A stretch of DNA of 64,000 bases, taken from the NCBI GenBank assembly GCA_017311185.1, contig JAESUZ010003495.1:1-64000 (forward strand), written 5' to 3'. The number at the start of each line of letters is the position of its first letter. Within the stretch, counting starts at the first letter, position 1. The position numbers and the translations under genes are program-made. Positions 32,301 to 44,445 of the stretch are shown here, in pieces. This DNA comes from Proteles cristata cristata (taxonomy: Eukaryota > Chordata > Mammalia > Carnivora > Hyaenidae). Below the pieces are notes generated by a model. The model worked only from the letters and a program-made list of their open reading frames with translations. It was not told the origin of the DNA and made no database searches.

Positions 32301-32400
32301 TGTTAGCCACTAGAGTGTAAGCTCCTCAAGGGTAAGGATTTTACCAGTTTAGTTTGCCTTGACTATATTTCTAGTGCCGAATGTATTTATTCATTAAAGA
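32301..32400 (+). mobile_element. L2 LINE 3' terminal fragment
   Basis: AGTGTAAGCTCCTCAAGGGTAAGG followed by TTGACTATATTTCTAGTGCC matches the L2 3' end. Confidence 0.6.
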
Positions 32401-33641
32401 ATAGAAGGATTACATACCATTTCACACCCGAGAATAACAAAGCCAATTAAAACCAAAAAGGAATACTGAAAAAAAAATAAAGAAAGGATTGCCACTTCTC
32501 TGGAGAAATGACACAATATGTTTCTCAATAGATGATTTACAGGTGACTATACAAAATGTATGTCTATGTGGTGCAGGTGTAAAGAGGCATTAGAACAGGC
32601 CAAGGTAAATGCTCCAGGTCTCATAATTCGAAAGCCTCTGGGCAACTACCTGTACCTCTTGGCTGAACCACATTCTGCCTATCTGTCCATATCAGAAGAA
32701 CCACATGTGACCCATGATGGTGATGACAGAGATAGTACCCTCTCTCTGCTAGGTCTGAGAGCCCAAGGGGTTCTGAAAAACAGAGGGGTGGGGGGTGCAT
32801 TGAGAAAGAAAGCCCAGGTCAGAGTTCATTAAAAAAAAAAAAAAAGATGGGTCACAGCTTACGCTTTCTCGTAGTCTTTTTTGTTTTAGTTATTTGATTC
32901 CATAAACACTGATTCTTAAAATATCAACATTATTTTCATCGTTGTCCTTCAGATTGAGTTTGGCTCTAGGGGTCCATGAAAGGTTTGGGACCTGCTGCTT
33001 TGCAAGTGACACCTGGTAAAGCATTCAGTGAGGCCCACCCAAGTACCAAGTTTGTGACCCCATTCACTTGTAAAGTCCCAGTCATTAGCCATGCACTGAC
33101 ACGTAGAGGAAAATAATTTTGGGTAAATGACTTCTGTTACAGAAAGCACATAAGTATAACTTTCTGAGTTTCTTCTATAGAAGAGAAAGGTGTACCTCCG
33201 GCGTTTGACAAATATCAAAGCATTTGGCTTACTTTTAACTTTGTTCTCATGGGGTTCATTTGTGACTGATAAGAAATGCTTGAACTGAAAATCAAGGAAT
33301 GGGCTGGGGCACTTGTGGTGCCCAGTGCTGTGGGAGTTGTGCGAGTAGAACTCATGCTTTGCTAGCGTCAAGATCAGCATCAGTAGTCATCAGCAAATTT
33401 GACTCCTGGGTTCGTCAGTGCTGGGTGAGTCTCAGGATTGGAAAAGACCTGGACAGTCTTGGAGTCCAACCACTCACGCCATGCTTACGTCTCCGCGATG
33501 ACATATTGTCCATCTCCACTTGCTTCCCCCAAGATGTCCATCCCATAGAACAGAGGTTGCAAACTAGCAGCCCACATGAGTGTTTTGTTTGGCTTGCCTG
33601 CTGTTTAGATGTTTTTCACATTTAGCTTGTAACATTTAAAA
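32401..33641. other. Non-coding stretch with weak repeat traces
   Basis: CCATTTCACACCCGAGAATA near 32420 hints at a sense L1 trace. AGAGGTTGCAAACTAGCAGCC near 33550 hints at a hAT-type MER element. Neither is firm. Open frames up to 143 codons have no recognised domain. Confidence 0.35.
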
Positions 33642-33654
33642 ATTGAGAGAGTTC

Positions 33655-33868
33655 TTGGGGTGCCTGAGTGGCTCAGTCAGTTAAGCGTCCGACTTCGGCT
33701 CAGGTCACGATCTCACATCAGGTTTGAGCCTCACATCGGGTTCTGTGCTGGCAGCTCAGAGCGTGGCGCCTGTTTCAGATTCTGTGTCTTCCCCTCTCTC
33801 TGTCCCTCCCCCGCTCATGCTCTGTGTCTCTCTGTCTCAAAAATAAATAAATTTAAAAAAATTAAAAA
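33655..33868 (+). mobile_element. Felid tRNA-derived SINE, older subfamily
   Basis: Forward copy with head GGGGTGCCTGAGTGGCTCAGTC, GCGTCCGACTTCGGCTCAGG and tail AAAAATAAATAAATTTAAAA. Flanks repeat AGAGAGTTCT / ACAGAGTTCT. Confidence 0.94.
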
Positions 33869-33882
33869 AATGACAGAGTTCT

Positions 33883-34934
33883 CATAGATTCTTATACCTC
33901 TAGCTTCTTCCAAAAACCAGTGAACCACATTGGTGCCATATCCCTGTGGGCATCAATAGCCTGGAGTGCAGTAGCCTCCCTGCCCCACCCCCATTCACAC
34001 GAAGCATATGCTTTCAGCTCACCACATCATGCAGGCTGTTTCTCACTCATCATGTTGCTTCTGTTGGAGTCTCTAATGCCTGTCTCAGAACCCTTATTCA
34101 CTGATGGGACACCATGAGAAACCAACCCCAATTAATATGAATGCCCCTGTTTTTAAAAAGCAGAGCTCACCTTCACTCTTTTAGTGTCTACCTGCTGTGG
34201 TTCATGTTTTCTTTATTCTTCTAATTAGCGTCTCCATGATCTGCTGATACTCTAGGTCATTTAAGTCAAATATTATTTGGGCTCTCACGGGGTCTACAGT
34301 TTTTAATAGGTTCTAGGTAGTTGGAGCAGGAATAAGGAAAGAATATAGTCTCATTTCCCATTTAGACAAAGTGGAAAACCAGTTTTTTATACGAGGGAAT
34401 AAAGAGATCGAGATGAATACTGTCTCCCAGCTGTGGAAGCCTGATCACTTGCAGACAGATTCATCTTATTTGCCATTGGCCAGCTGGCTCTGCCTCGTGG
34501 AGAGAACAACCAAGGGCCTAACATTTGGTGCTATTAGACCTCACTGGAGAGAGGCAGAATATGTAATTGTTCATATGGGAACGGAGTCTGATATCTTTGT
34601 CTGATTGTTAATATCATCAAAGCAAATTTCTTAAAGCTCCTCTGATTTTGCTGGACTCACTTGGTGTTTATTGTGCTTAGCACAAATCATGGGAAAGCTA
34701 ACATTTACTTTACATTTATATTCAAAATATATTGGCATTATGGTAGCTTTTGGGTGGTCTAAAATGTGTCTAAAATGCTTCCTCGACTTGGATAGAGCCC
34801 ACCCAGCTGCTGGGAAAGAGATTTTCTTACTTCAAAATGATCAGATTTCCACTTACAGATTAATAATAGGACTCTTGTTAACAGCACCTCTCAGGAAATT
34901 TAAAATTTATTAAATATATATATGAAGAGAACAT
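33883..34934. other. Unique non-coding stretch
   Basis: No gene or repeat recognised. Confidence 0.4.
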
Positions 34935-34989
34935 ATCTATCTATCTATCATCTATCTATCTATCTATCTATAAAGAGAGAGAGAGAAAC
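34935..34989. repeat. (ATCT)n microsatellite followed by (GA)n
   Basis: Nine or so ATCT units with one CATC interruption, then a short GA run. Confidence 0.92.
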
Positions 34990-37789
34990 AGAGAAACAGG
35001 AGGAGACAGATTAAAGGTTACTTGAAAGCCATTTAAAGTGGGTATTACTTGTCACAAGTAGATAGTAGTGAGTATACACTTGACCATCTTACTGAGTATT
35101 TCCATGAAGTAAGAAGCTGGGCCTCTCTGGCTCCCTGGATCCTCAGCTGTTTCATATCAACAGACAACAGCATAAAGCACCTACATTTCTAGGCAAATCC
35201 ATTATTAATCCTGGCAAGGGGAATCATTTCAAGTGAAATAAGGAACAACACAAATCTTAAACACAATTCAAACTACTCCAATTTCTGAAAGTCTAATCTA
35301 TTTAGTTAACATTTTTAACTGTAGCTTTTCAAACCTTAACCCTATTGAAAGGTGACTTAGGATTGGGAACAAAACCATCACATGGCACAAAAGGATTTTT
35401 CCCGATGCTATTTCTAGCCTAGTTGGAAACTGGAGGATTTAGACATCTACCGAGACTATCTAATTTTGCTAGATTTTTTTTTTTTTTTTTGCCCAGTATT
35501 GAGGCCTGTGGGTTTAGATAAAAGTCTGAGAAGTCTGTGGTAACATCTCAGTACATATATTTTCATATAAAAATATTATGAGAAAAAGAGAAAATAGGAG
35601 GTACAAGCGTATTAGAGGGGGAAAAAGTGATTCCAGTCTTATAAGCTCAGCTGTTTTCTCTTTAGTCCTTGTCCACAGTATCATTGCAATTGAAAGTGAA
35701 ACAATTAAGTTTGACTTGGACATGTTAGGTGGTAAGTGGAGTTACTCAAGTTCAACCTGCATACCCAAAGGACAGATATCTATGTCCACTCTGATGTGGT
35801 CATTCAGAGAAGTCTCAAGAATGGCAAAATTTGGGAGAACACCCCTGCGGGGGTTGGAGGAACATGGTGCAGAGGCTTGAGGAATTTACCCCTAAATCAT
35901 TGGATCATTGGCTTAGGCCTCCACAGGAAGCAAGAGAAGTGAAACCAAAGTGAGAAATGCTAGGAGCTGGACAAAGGATTCAATGCTGGGAGTCAAAGAC
36001 AGCTTCGCGAATAAAATTAAAACCCTTTGTATTGAGTATCGGTACACTTTACCTCGCGAAATGGGCTTATTTCTAAAAACTTATATGTAACTGAACAGAA
36101 AAGGATTTGGGGAAAGGGATTCCTATGGGGGAAACAACGGAAAGAATGCTTTATGGTTATTTTGCAGAGATTCCCTTGTAAAGCAAATCATCATTTGTCA
36201 ATTTGGTTATTTGGGAAGTTTGTATTTTCTTATGATGGAATTTCTTAAAGAGGGTACCAGTGTTGTTTATCCAAGTGAGCCACTTGAAGGGCAAGATTCA
36301 TGGCTTAGTTAATTTATTATTGTTGATCTGTTTTGCGAAAATATTCTTTCTACTCTACTTAGAAAAGCCACCTGCTATTCACTTGGTATCATGGCTCTGG
36401 GTAAATAAGTTTATTTTTGATTTTTAAGAATTTCCTTTGTGGAGCATGGCCTCAAACACTCAGGTTAGCCCTCCCTCGGGTCACCATCACAGGGAAGTCT
36501 GCGTGGGGGTGTTCTCTGACCTGAATAGAAAACACCAGGGGGCGGGGAGGAGCTGGCAAGGTGTTGACATGATTAACAAACATGCTTTAAGAACTCAAAT
36601 TCTGCCTTTTGGGGAAGACGTGTAAAACCCACTCCTCTTAGCCTTTCCTTTGGACTCACACCACAGAGCTATTTTATTTGCTTTGGGCCACAGCTGTTGA
36701 CTCAAGGAGATGGTGTCAACTGTTGTCCTTCCTGTTGCAAAGCTCATTTGGCGGCTGAACCATCTTTCAGGACTGGGCACCTAAAGATGGATGTGGAAGA
36801 GAGGAAGCTGGAGAGTGCAGACAGCCAGGCATCTGATAAGTCAGCTTCCCCAGGACTGGGTGCTTTAGGATTAAGGAGAAAGCCCCAACTTGTTTCCCCT
36901 ACCACTGTGCCACAGCTCAGTCACAGCGTGGCCGCCCCCTCATCCCAAAGAAGACTTACTTTTGGGTAAGTAAGTAGCTGAAACCACTTACTTGTTTAAT
37001 TCAACTAACCATCCATTAGGTGACAGAATGAGCAATAGGGATAAATACAGATGAGGAGAGGAAGAGCGTTTTCATAGATCCTCTACCTAGAAGCATGGCT
37101 TTTGCTCAGTCGACTTTCTCCTTTGTACGGTGACGACAATGTTCTTCATCATAAGTGATATCAGAAGAGTAAATAAACCCAAGAGACGCAAAAAAGCCCA
37201 CCAAGACTCTGGCCCAAGTAGATACATAATCCGCTGGTGTGAATCTAAGCCTTGCTCTTGGTGCCCCTGGTATCCCAGGCTACGGTGGGAAAGGGCAGAT
37301 CCAGGGCATGGTGGGAAGTTCATCGTAACTTACAAATGCACCCCTTCCAACAACCACACATGTGATCCTGTGCCCAACCTGGCCATTTTTATTAAATCTA
37401 TCGTGCAAGTTCCTAACCTATTGCCGGTCAACTTCACATCCATCCTTCTCTACTCCATTCTGGGACTCAGGAAACTAACTGCGTTTCTTCTTTGCCAGCT
37501 GGTTCTCTATGAGAAGCAGCCTATAGAGTATACTAGAGGAAGGCTGGGAGGCAGGAAGATGGGAGCGTGGCAGTGCAATTGGTCCCCACCTCTAGCCTGT
37601 ACCTGCACTCCTAGAACCTGTCTTTGTCTTTGCACCCCACCCTCATCCCCAAAGAGACTGCTGCACCAGCCAGGTGACATTCCTTTTCAGATGTCTTGAG
37701 TCCCTCACTCCCCGGAATGTCTCCTTAAATTTTAGGTTCTGATAACTCCATGGTCCTCCTTGTATTTTCCTAAGCTAAGAAATGGTGGT
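34990..37789. other. Long mostly unique stretch
   Basis: About 2.8 kb with no interspersed repeat or gene that I can place. The 189-codon plus-strand frame at 37130-37699 is the joint-longest in the window but has no recognised domain. A strong CTCF-like motif lies at 36532-36547. Confidence 0.4.
36532..36547 (+). promoter_or_regulatory. CTCF-type binding motif
   Basis: ACACCAGGGGGCGGGG agrees with the CTCF core CCASYAGRKGGCRS at all but the first position. Plus orientation. Confidence 0.5.
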
Positions 37790-38245
37790 CCTTTCTAAGG
37801 TTCATATTGCTACACTATCTTGGAGCATCCTTTTGATATTTTTCTTCTTGAACACTATGAGTACCATACACACCCTGCTACACCGTGCTTTTTACATTTC
37901 ACAATATATCTTACAGATATTTATGCATTGAGCTCTTCCCAGCTCTTTATCTTAGCTGCATAGTATTCCTTTGGGCTGCTGTATAATTTATTCAACCTGT
38001 CTCATTTTGGTGGACTTTTGGCTTATTTCCAAATCTTGCCAATTCGAACACCACTTCAGTGGATGACATGGCAACATTACATACAACATACATTATTTTG
38101 CATATATGCCTCTATATCTGTAGACAAATTTTCTGAAGTGACATTGCCTAGATCTAAGGGTGTACTCACTGAGATGTTGCCAAATTGCCCTCCAAACTGG
38201 GACGATACCAATTTATACTTATGATAACAGCATAAGAGAATGTCT
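37790..38245 (-). mobile_element. Ancient L1/HAL1-like LINE fragment, antisense
   Basis: CACAATATATCTTACAGATA, AGCTGCATAGTATTCCTTTG, TAATTTATTCAACCTGTCTC, GGACTTTTGGCTTATTTCCA and GATGTTGCCAAATTGCCCTC are the reversed 3' part of an old L1 lineage. No intact coding frame remains. Confidence 0.7.
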
Positions 38246-39704
38246 GCTTCCTAAAGGGTCCTCATGTGACTTACATGTGCTTCTGCTATAGGCTAAAAAC
38301 TGGTGCCAGTGGTGCCTGAAAGTCAGCATTCCCGGCATGTCTGACAAATTCTCCTCCAATGGTCACCCCTCTTGTCCTTCACTTAGGGCCATCGAGATGC
38401 TTGAGAAGTAAGGCTCATAGAGACCCATTGTGGCATGTCAGAACCCACAGAAAATGTACTTCCTGTGCATTATTTATGACTTTCTTGCATTTATATAATA
38501 TCCAGCTTCCTGAAAGTAATTTGTTTTGGATTGTGTAGTGCTGGGCAACACATCAAAGGTATGCTAAGCAGTGGTAATAAAACATTGAGGTTTATGGTCA
38601 CTGAGGTATTAAATATCACTCATAAATTACAGGGTGAGTATTTTAAATGAGCTATGGCTCGGAGAACAGTAGACGCCCCATCTCTGCACATATTAATTGC
38701 TACTGCCTGGCTTATTAATTATCAATAGTTTCAAAGGCTTTGTTGCTGTTCTTTTCTTAAGGAACCAGTCTATGCCCTGTCTATAGTTCTGGTGAATATG
38801 TGTGTGGGTGCATGTGTTGTGTGCATAGGCTGGCATTAAACTTAATAGAAGTGTGAGGATATTTTAGAATACTGTGGAGTCGTACAGACTTTCATTTAAA
38901 AATCAAAAGGTCCTCCATTTCAGCCACTGATACTCTGGTTGCTGTTTCCTAACGAGACATGCTGCCCACTGTTTCGGACTCACAAGGACTGTATGGATCT
39001 GTTTCACTTCAAGTTCTGGTCAGTTTGCCTTTCTAGCCCTAAGGACTCTATCCCAAGGACTCATACCCTTTTTCTGCCAAATCATGCCCCACTGGCATCT
39101 GCCTAAATTTCACAGGTTCCCTTTCAGTTTGAATACCCCAATATCTCTCTTTTTCTGCCTACCTGCAGCACTGCTTTCTCATCACAGTCTCTGAGGGCCC
39201 TGCCATCTCTCTGCAAGTGTCTGTGTATTTTTTCTCAGATGAGTTCTTTAGATTTTTGTGTTAAGTTTTTCAATCTAGAAATTACCAAGGAGTCCCAGAG
39301 GACATTTGAGTGCCAAACTTGTAGAGGGGCTGGTGTTTTAGTAAAACCCAATGGCTCACACCTGGGGAATTTAACAATTTAAGACACTCCAGACATAGAG
39401 TTGATCTGAAAGCATGGAAACTTGGGGGATTCTCTCAGTTTTCTGTAGTGTGAGACTACAGCTACAACAGGCAGTTGAGAATTTAGGAAGTAGATGGCTA
39501 AGCACATAAAGCAGGCCAGCCTCCTGTTGTTAAGTGGCCTTGACCCTTGCTGGTCAATGAATACCTTTCACTGCAGTGGCTCTGTGTGGCTTCCTTTGTC
39601 CAGAAAAGCCATTCTATACATTTTTCATTTGATTTTAATCATGTGAAAAGGGGAATTCCAGAGAGGAAAGGAAGGTGGACATAGATACTTTCTTGGTACG
39701 ACAG
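38246..39704. other. Unique non-coding stretch
   Basis: No gene or repeat recognised. The part at 38600-38760 is dense in developmental factor-like words; see findings. Confidence 0.4.
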
Positions 39705-39908
39705 GCTAGAACTGCTCTGTCCAATATGGTAGCCAAGAGCCACACATATGACTAGTGAGCTTTTAAATGTGGCAAGTGAAATTGAGGAACTCAATGTGTC
39801 ATTTTATTCCATTTCAATTAATTAAAAACCAATACTTGATGCAGTTATTAGAAAACTTTTAGGTGGGTTTGGAACAAGTTGAGTATGTAAATTTATCTTT
39901 GCAATTCT

Positions 39909-39924
39909 AAATTTTATGAATCTA
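39909..39924. repeat. Left target-site duplication of the L1
   Basis: AAATTTTATGAATCTA, identical to 40516-40531. Confidence 0.97.
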
Positions 39925-40515
39925 CTGGAAAGCAGTGTGGAAGTTCCTCAAAAAATTAACGCTAGAACTCCCCTATGACCCAGCAATAGCACTGCTAGGA
40001 ATTTACTCAAGGGATACAGGAGTGCTGATGCGTAAGGGTACATGTACCCCACTGTTCATAGCAGCACTTTCAACAATAGCCAAATCATGGAAAGAGCCTA
40101 AATGTCCATCAACTGATGAATGGATCAAGAAGATGTATTTTTTTTATATATACAATGGAATACTACATGGCAATGAGAAAGAATGAAATCTGACCATTTG
40201 TAGCAACCTGGATGGAACTCGAGGGTATTACGCTGAGCGAAATAAGTCAGGCAGAGGATGGCAGATACCATATGTTTTCACCCATATGTGGATCAGGACA
40301 AACTTAACAGGATTATAGGGGAAGGTAAGGGGAAAAAATAGTTATGGAGAGGGAAGCAAACCATAAGAGACACTTTAATACTGAGAACAAACTGAGGGCT
40401 GATGGGAGTGGGGGAGAGGGGAAGAGGGGTGATGGGCATGGAGGAGGGCACTTGTTGGGATGAGCACTGGGTGTTATATGGAAACCAACTTGACAATAAA
40501 CTATATTACAAAAAT
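39925..40515 (+). mobile_element. Carnivore-type L1, 5'-truncated, recent
   Basis: The insertion keeps only the last part of ORF2 and the 3' untranslated region. The frame from 39935 to about 40183 gives recognisable ORF2 carboxyl-terminal residues (LPYDPAIALLGIYS, then AKSWKEPKCPSTDEWIKKM) before it ends early relative to family members. The 3' region has the G-rich GAGGGGAAGAGGGGTGATGG tract and GGGCACTTGTTGGGATGAGC, then AATAAA at 40495-40500. The A tail is very short. A perfect 16-base duplication flanks it, so the event is fairly recent. It lacks promoter, ORF1 and reverse transcriptase and cannot move by itself. Confidence 0.95.
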
Positions 40516-40531
40516 AAATTTTATGAATCTA
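40516..40531. repeat. Right target-site duplication of the L1
   Basis: AAATTTTATGAATCTA, identical to 39909-39924. Confidence 0.97.
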
Positions 40532-40815
40532 AATATAGAGCAAGTATTTCTAATGAAAATTTGACATCCAAATGGAAAGCATTCTAAGTATAAAATGTAC
40601 ACCAGATTTTAGGGACTTCATATAAGAAATATTTAAATATCTTATTAAAATTTTTTATTGATTATTATAGGATATTTTGAGTATGTTTAATTAGCTAAAA
40701 TCTATCATGAAAATTAATTTCGCCTGTCCATTTTCATTTTTTAAAGTGTGGTTACTAGAAAATTTTAAGTTACATATGTGGCTCACATTGTGTTTCTATT
40801 GGAAAGCTCTGGATT

Positions 40816-41089
40816 AGAATAAATCTATCTTGGAGGAATAGGGGGACCCTTGGAGCCTTGTCCTACTGAATTCTACAGAAATCTCGATTGTAGCAATTAC
40901 TTGGCACTAGGAGGGTGGAAATTTCAAGAAAGTGCTGAAACACTAACTTGAAAGAAACTGCCAAGGCAAGGACTTCATACTCTATACACACAGAGTTTGA
41001 ATTTCTCTACTGCCAGCCATCTTCCTTTGAATATTTTTAAGCGTTATGTAAATGATATTTTTCCTATATGCTTCTACAGCTTTTTTATT
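40816..41089. other. Non-coding stretch
   Basis: Nothing recognised. Confidence 0.4.
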
Positions 41090-41680
41090 CTGTTCTGAAA
41101 ATTATGAGGGTTTTTTTTTTTTTTAGAGTTTTCCGTAGTGATCCAGAATGATACTTGTCTAGTCAATTCCCTTTCACTCCTGTACAATGCATAGTATTCC
41201 ATCATAGGAATGCACCACGGTTTATTGACTTGCCTCCTTTTGCTGGATGTTTAGATTGTTTCCACCTTTCATTCAGGATGTTTCTCACCATTACAAAGAA
41301 ATAGTGCTATGAACATTTTTGTTCACATTTCCTCATATGCATGAGCAAGAGTTTCTCTGGAGCGGTAAGTCTGTAAGTGAAATGTTGAAACATAGTGTAT
41401 GCCCATCTTTAACTTTATTAAATACTGCTAAATTGTTCTCCAGGGATTGTATCAAAACACTCCCAGCATCAAGATTATTTCACTCTCTTCTCCACATTTG
41501 GTATTTTTTAAGCAAAAATGTTTTGCAACCTAAAGTGTGAAACAGTATCTCCATTGTTTTTGCAATTTTCCGAGCAACTTTTCATATTTACTGATCAGTC
41601 TTGTTTTTCAAAGTGATTGTTCATGACTATTGCCTATTTTTCTATTGGGTACTCTGCTTTTTCATGTGAAGGACTTTCCC
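41090..41680 (-). mobile_element. Ancient L1 LINE fragment, antisense
   Basis: ACAATGCATAGTATTCCATC, ACGGTTTATTGACTTGCCTC, TTAGATTGTTTCCACCTTTC and CTGCTAAATTGTTCTCCAGG are reversed L1 terminal sequence of an old lineage. Confidence 0.7.
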
Positions 41681-42379
41681 CCCAGTCATCTTGAAGCTGA
41701 TAATGTAGTTGCCAATTGAGTTGTTCAGTATATCACTGTTGCACCTTTTTCTGTATTTGTTTTACTCTTTAAATGTTAACCTTTTAAGTTTGTCATCTGA
41801 TACCAGGGAAGGACCTCCTCCTTTCCTACTCCCCACCAGCTTCTGCTGCTTCTGGAAAGTACAAGGAGTGGAGTGAGAAAACTCAAGCAGGATTTCACAG
41901 CAATGAGCCACAAACACCAGGAGAAAGGACAAAGCAAGGCAATCTCACCCCGATCAACAACATTCTTATGTGTTCTTCCCATGTTAAGGACAAAAGCTGC
42001 TGTTTGCACAAGGGAAACAAAATGATAAAAATTACCACATTTAGCATATGTTACTGAGAAGTTTCCACTGAGACCATAATTAGATAAAAATGAAATAATT
42101 TGAAGATTCCAAAATTACCACCAGTTTAAAAGCGGTAATGAACACTAGTTTGAAGACAGCAAAAGTGCTTTAAAAAGCACCCCTTGAATCTAGAGCTAAA
42201 TGAGCAGGTTCAATCCATGGGACTGCAATTTTTAAGCAGACAGGAAGACACAAGGCTCTCTCAATAATTCTAGCTTATATTCATAGGCACTTGTGAAGCT
42301 GTCTTTGAAAGCTTTTCTGTGGCCTGTAACAGCTTTTGTTTCTTAGGATACTTGGTATCCTAAGAATTGATATGGTCAT
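41681..42379. other. Unique non-coding stretch
   Basis: No gene or repeat recognised. Confidence 0.4.
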
Positions 42380-42635
42380 TAAATGTTAATAACGATACCT
42401 AGTATTTAAACAACACCTTTCATCCAAACACCTCAAAGAACTGGGCGCACATTAACTCACTAATTCCCATAAGAGCCATGAGGCAAGAATTATTATACCC
42501 ATTTTACTGATGAAGGAACTGAGGCACAGAGAATTTAAGTAACTTAACTTACTCAAGGTCACATGGGATGTTAAAGTTTTAACTGAGAATAAGTCTAGAT
42601 CTCATGCTCTCTGTTCATGTTTGTCTAAAAAGCTG
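42380..42635 (-). repeat. MIR relic, well preserved
   Basis: ATTATACCCATTTTACTGATG, AAGGAACTGAGGCACAGAGA, CTTACTCAAGGTCACATGGG and AGTCTAGATCTCATGCTCTC are the reversed MIR in order. Confidence 0.72.
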
Positions 42636-43063
42636 TCTACTTGTTTTCAAAGTTTGTGGGTTTTTTCCCTTCCCCCTTCTATTTTCTCCTAGTGAGTTGT
42701 GTTAAATAAACAATTATAAAAAGGGATATTATTCAGTGCTTAAAAGCAAATTTCCAGAAGACAGTACTATGTCATATGATTTTGGAGACATGTTGATCGA
42801 ACAAAAGAATACAGGTCTGTGGCAGTAGGGGATACAAAGGTTATATGAGATATATCGCTGGTATCCGATAAAAGAACCGCCAGGTCATTCCCTAAAAAAA
42901 GTTCCCTCTCATTTCTTTACAATTGACTTGCGCAAATGCTACCACCATCTCAGCTGATAGTTCTATATCGTCAATTGTAATGACAAGATTCGAACACTCT
43001 CCTTTCCGCTTGGTAAGTTCCAGGGACCCTCACGAGTTCCCTTACACCATTTTATTAGGCCCC
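42636..43063. other. Non-coding stretch
   Basis: Nothing recognised. Confidence 0.4.
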
Positions 43064-43073
43064 GAATTTCTTT

Positions 43074-43294
43074 CTTTTTTTTTTTTTTAAAGTTTTTTAT
43101 TTATTTCGAGGAGAGAGAGAGACAGCGTGAGCAAGGGAAGGTCAGAGAGAGAGGGAGTCACAGACTGAAACAGGCTCCAGGCTCTGAGCTGGCAGTCAGC
43201 ACAGAGCCCGACGCGAGGCTCGAACCCACGAACCGCGAGATCATGACCTAAGTGAAAGTCGGACGCTTAACCGACTAAGCCACCCAGGCGCCCC
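43074..43294 (-). mobile_element. Felid tRNA-derived SINE, young subfamily
   Basis: Reverse copy with TTATTTCGAGGAGAGAGAGA, GAGCTGGCAGTCAGCACAGAG, CGAACCCACGAACCGCGAG and GAGCCACCCAGGCGCCCC-like right end. AATTTCTTT is duplicated at the flanks. Confidence 0.95.
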
Positions 43295-43359
43295 AAATTT
43301 CTTTTTATATTGAACTGGCACTTGACCTCACTGGCCTTAGTATTGCCCTCTGGCATGAT

Positions 43360-43700
43360 ACAGAACGAGCCAAATCCTCTTCGGCACGACAGACCTTCAT
43401 GACTTTGACCCAGATCTTTTGTTTCCCTCAAGCCTTTTTCTTGGAAGAACCAGAGTTTCAGCAACTGTAACTCATGTGTTACTGCTTCTAGGTACATCCA
43501 TTGACTTCACCCCTCTCTGACACACTCCAGTTGATCAAGGTCTCTATTAAAATGTGGTACCAGAACTAAACATAATATTCCAGATGTGGTTTGAGATTGG
43601 AGAACAGCTGCTCCCACTAACCACGCCATAGTTCTGACTTTATTTAAAAACTGTGGTTTAATCTTCCTGCAGCCTTTTGTTCTTCAGGAAGAAAAAAAAC
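43360..43700. mobile_element. Probable CR1/L3-clade LINE relic
   Basis: CACTCCAGTTGATCAAGGTC, AAATGTGGTACCAGAACTAA and ACATAATATTCCAGATGTGG closely follow a sequence typical of amniote CR1 LINEs. CCCTCAAGCCTTTTTCTTGG upstream also fits. CR1/L3 elements stopped moving in mammals long ago, so this is among the oldest repeats here. I did not settle the orientation. Confidence 0.5.
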
Positions 43701-44024
43701 CCAAAAACAACTCAATTTACATTGCCCTCTCTTAAATATTTATTCTTCATTATTTGAATAATTTCTATGCCTACCTCTTAACTCCTTTTTTCTAATGTAT
43801 TTCTAAACTTCATAAAAGTGGACATCATGACCAAATAATACTTTTAAGCTGATTAAACATGATAAGCCTCAATTTAAGTAAATCCTAAGTTTTTTCATAA
43901 TTAGCTGTTGGACTCTAACCTTAGTAGCTATGCCTGGAAATTTGAATGTACGTTTAATATTTATCTTGCAGGTTATATGCCAAATGTAACCGTAGGGTTT
44001 ATGGTTTGTTTTTAGAATAAAAAC
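43701..44024. other. AT-rich non-coding stretch
   Basis: Nothing recognised. Confidence 0.4.
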
Positions 44025-44051
44025 GTGTGTGTGTGTGTGTGTGTGTGTGTA
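44025..44051. repeat. (GT)n microsatellite
   Basis: About 13 GT units, uninterrupted. Confidence 0.92.
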
Positions 44052-44059
44052 CAAAAAAA

Positions 44060-44285
44060 TGAAGTTTAGCACAGTGGCTAATAACCCTAGTTCTAGAACG
44101 AGATAGACATGGTTTGAATTCTGATCCTACCACATATGAGTCCTTGGACAAATTTATTTAAACTTTAGTTTCTTCATGTGTAAAGGGAGGATAAAAACAG
44201 GACCTTTCATAGGGTTATTGTGAAGATCTTATGTGCTACTGAATATAAAAGACTTAACACAGAACCTGACAAAGAGAAAGCAATC
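44060..44285 (+). repeat. MIR relic, well preserved
   Basis: AGCACAGTGGCTAATAACCC, ATGGTTTGAATTCTGATCC, TCCTTGGACAAATTTATTTA and GGTTATTGTGAAGATCTTAT cover most of the MIR. Confidence 0.72.
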
Positions 44286-44445
44286 TTCAAATATAAACTA
44301 TTTTTATTGTAAAAATATTTGGAACGTACAGAAAGGAGGACAAAATACAATAAAAGCCACCTGTACTCTCCAGCTTGTTCCAGAAGTAACTACTATTGAT
44401 ACTGAGATTATACTCTTCAACATGTTTTATACTTTAGCTACTCCT
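44286..44445 (-). mobile_element. Possible old L1 (L1ME/HAL1-like) fragment
   Basis: TTTTTATTGTAAAAATATTTGG, CCACCTGTACTCTCCAGC and GAAGTAACTACTATTGATAC resemble the reversed 3' region of old L1 lineages. Weak. Confidence 0.35.

Larger units (their letters stand above)
39705..40815 (+). mobile_element. hAT-type MER DNA transposon relic, split by an L1
   Basis: The left arm (39705-39924) begins TGCTCTGTCCAATATGGTAGCC. The right arm (40532-40815) ends AAGTTACATATGTGGCTCAC then TTCTATTGGAAAGCTCTGG, nearly the inverse of the left terminus. The ends therefore form inverted repeats. An L1 at 39925-40515 separates the arms. The family appears the same as at 4585-4885, in opposite internal orientation. 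Confidence 0.65.

Noticed and set aside
37130..37699. 189-codon plus-strand open frame with cysteine-rich tail
   Set aside because: Composition looks like translated non-coding DNA (runs of C, P and T). No family recognised and no splice or promoter context.
39935..40186. Possible small protein-coding gene
   Set aside because: The residues are the L1 ORF2 carboxyl end in a truncated copy, not a host gene.
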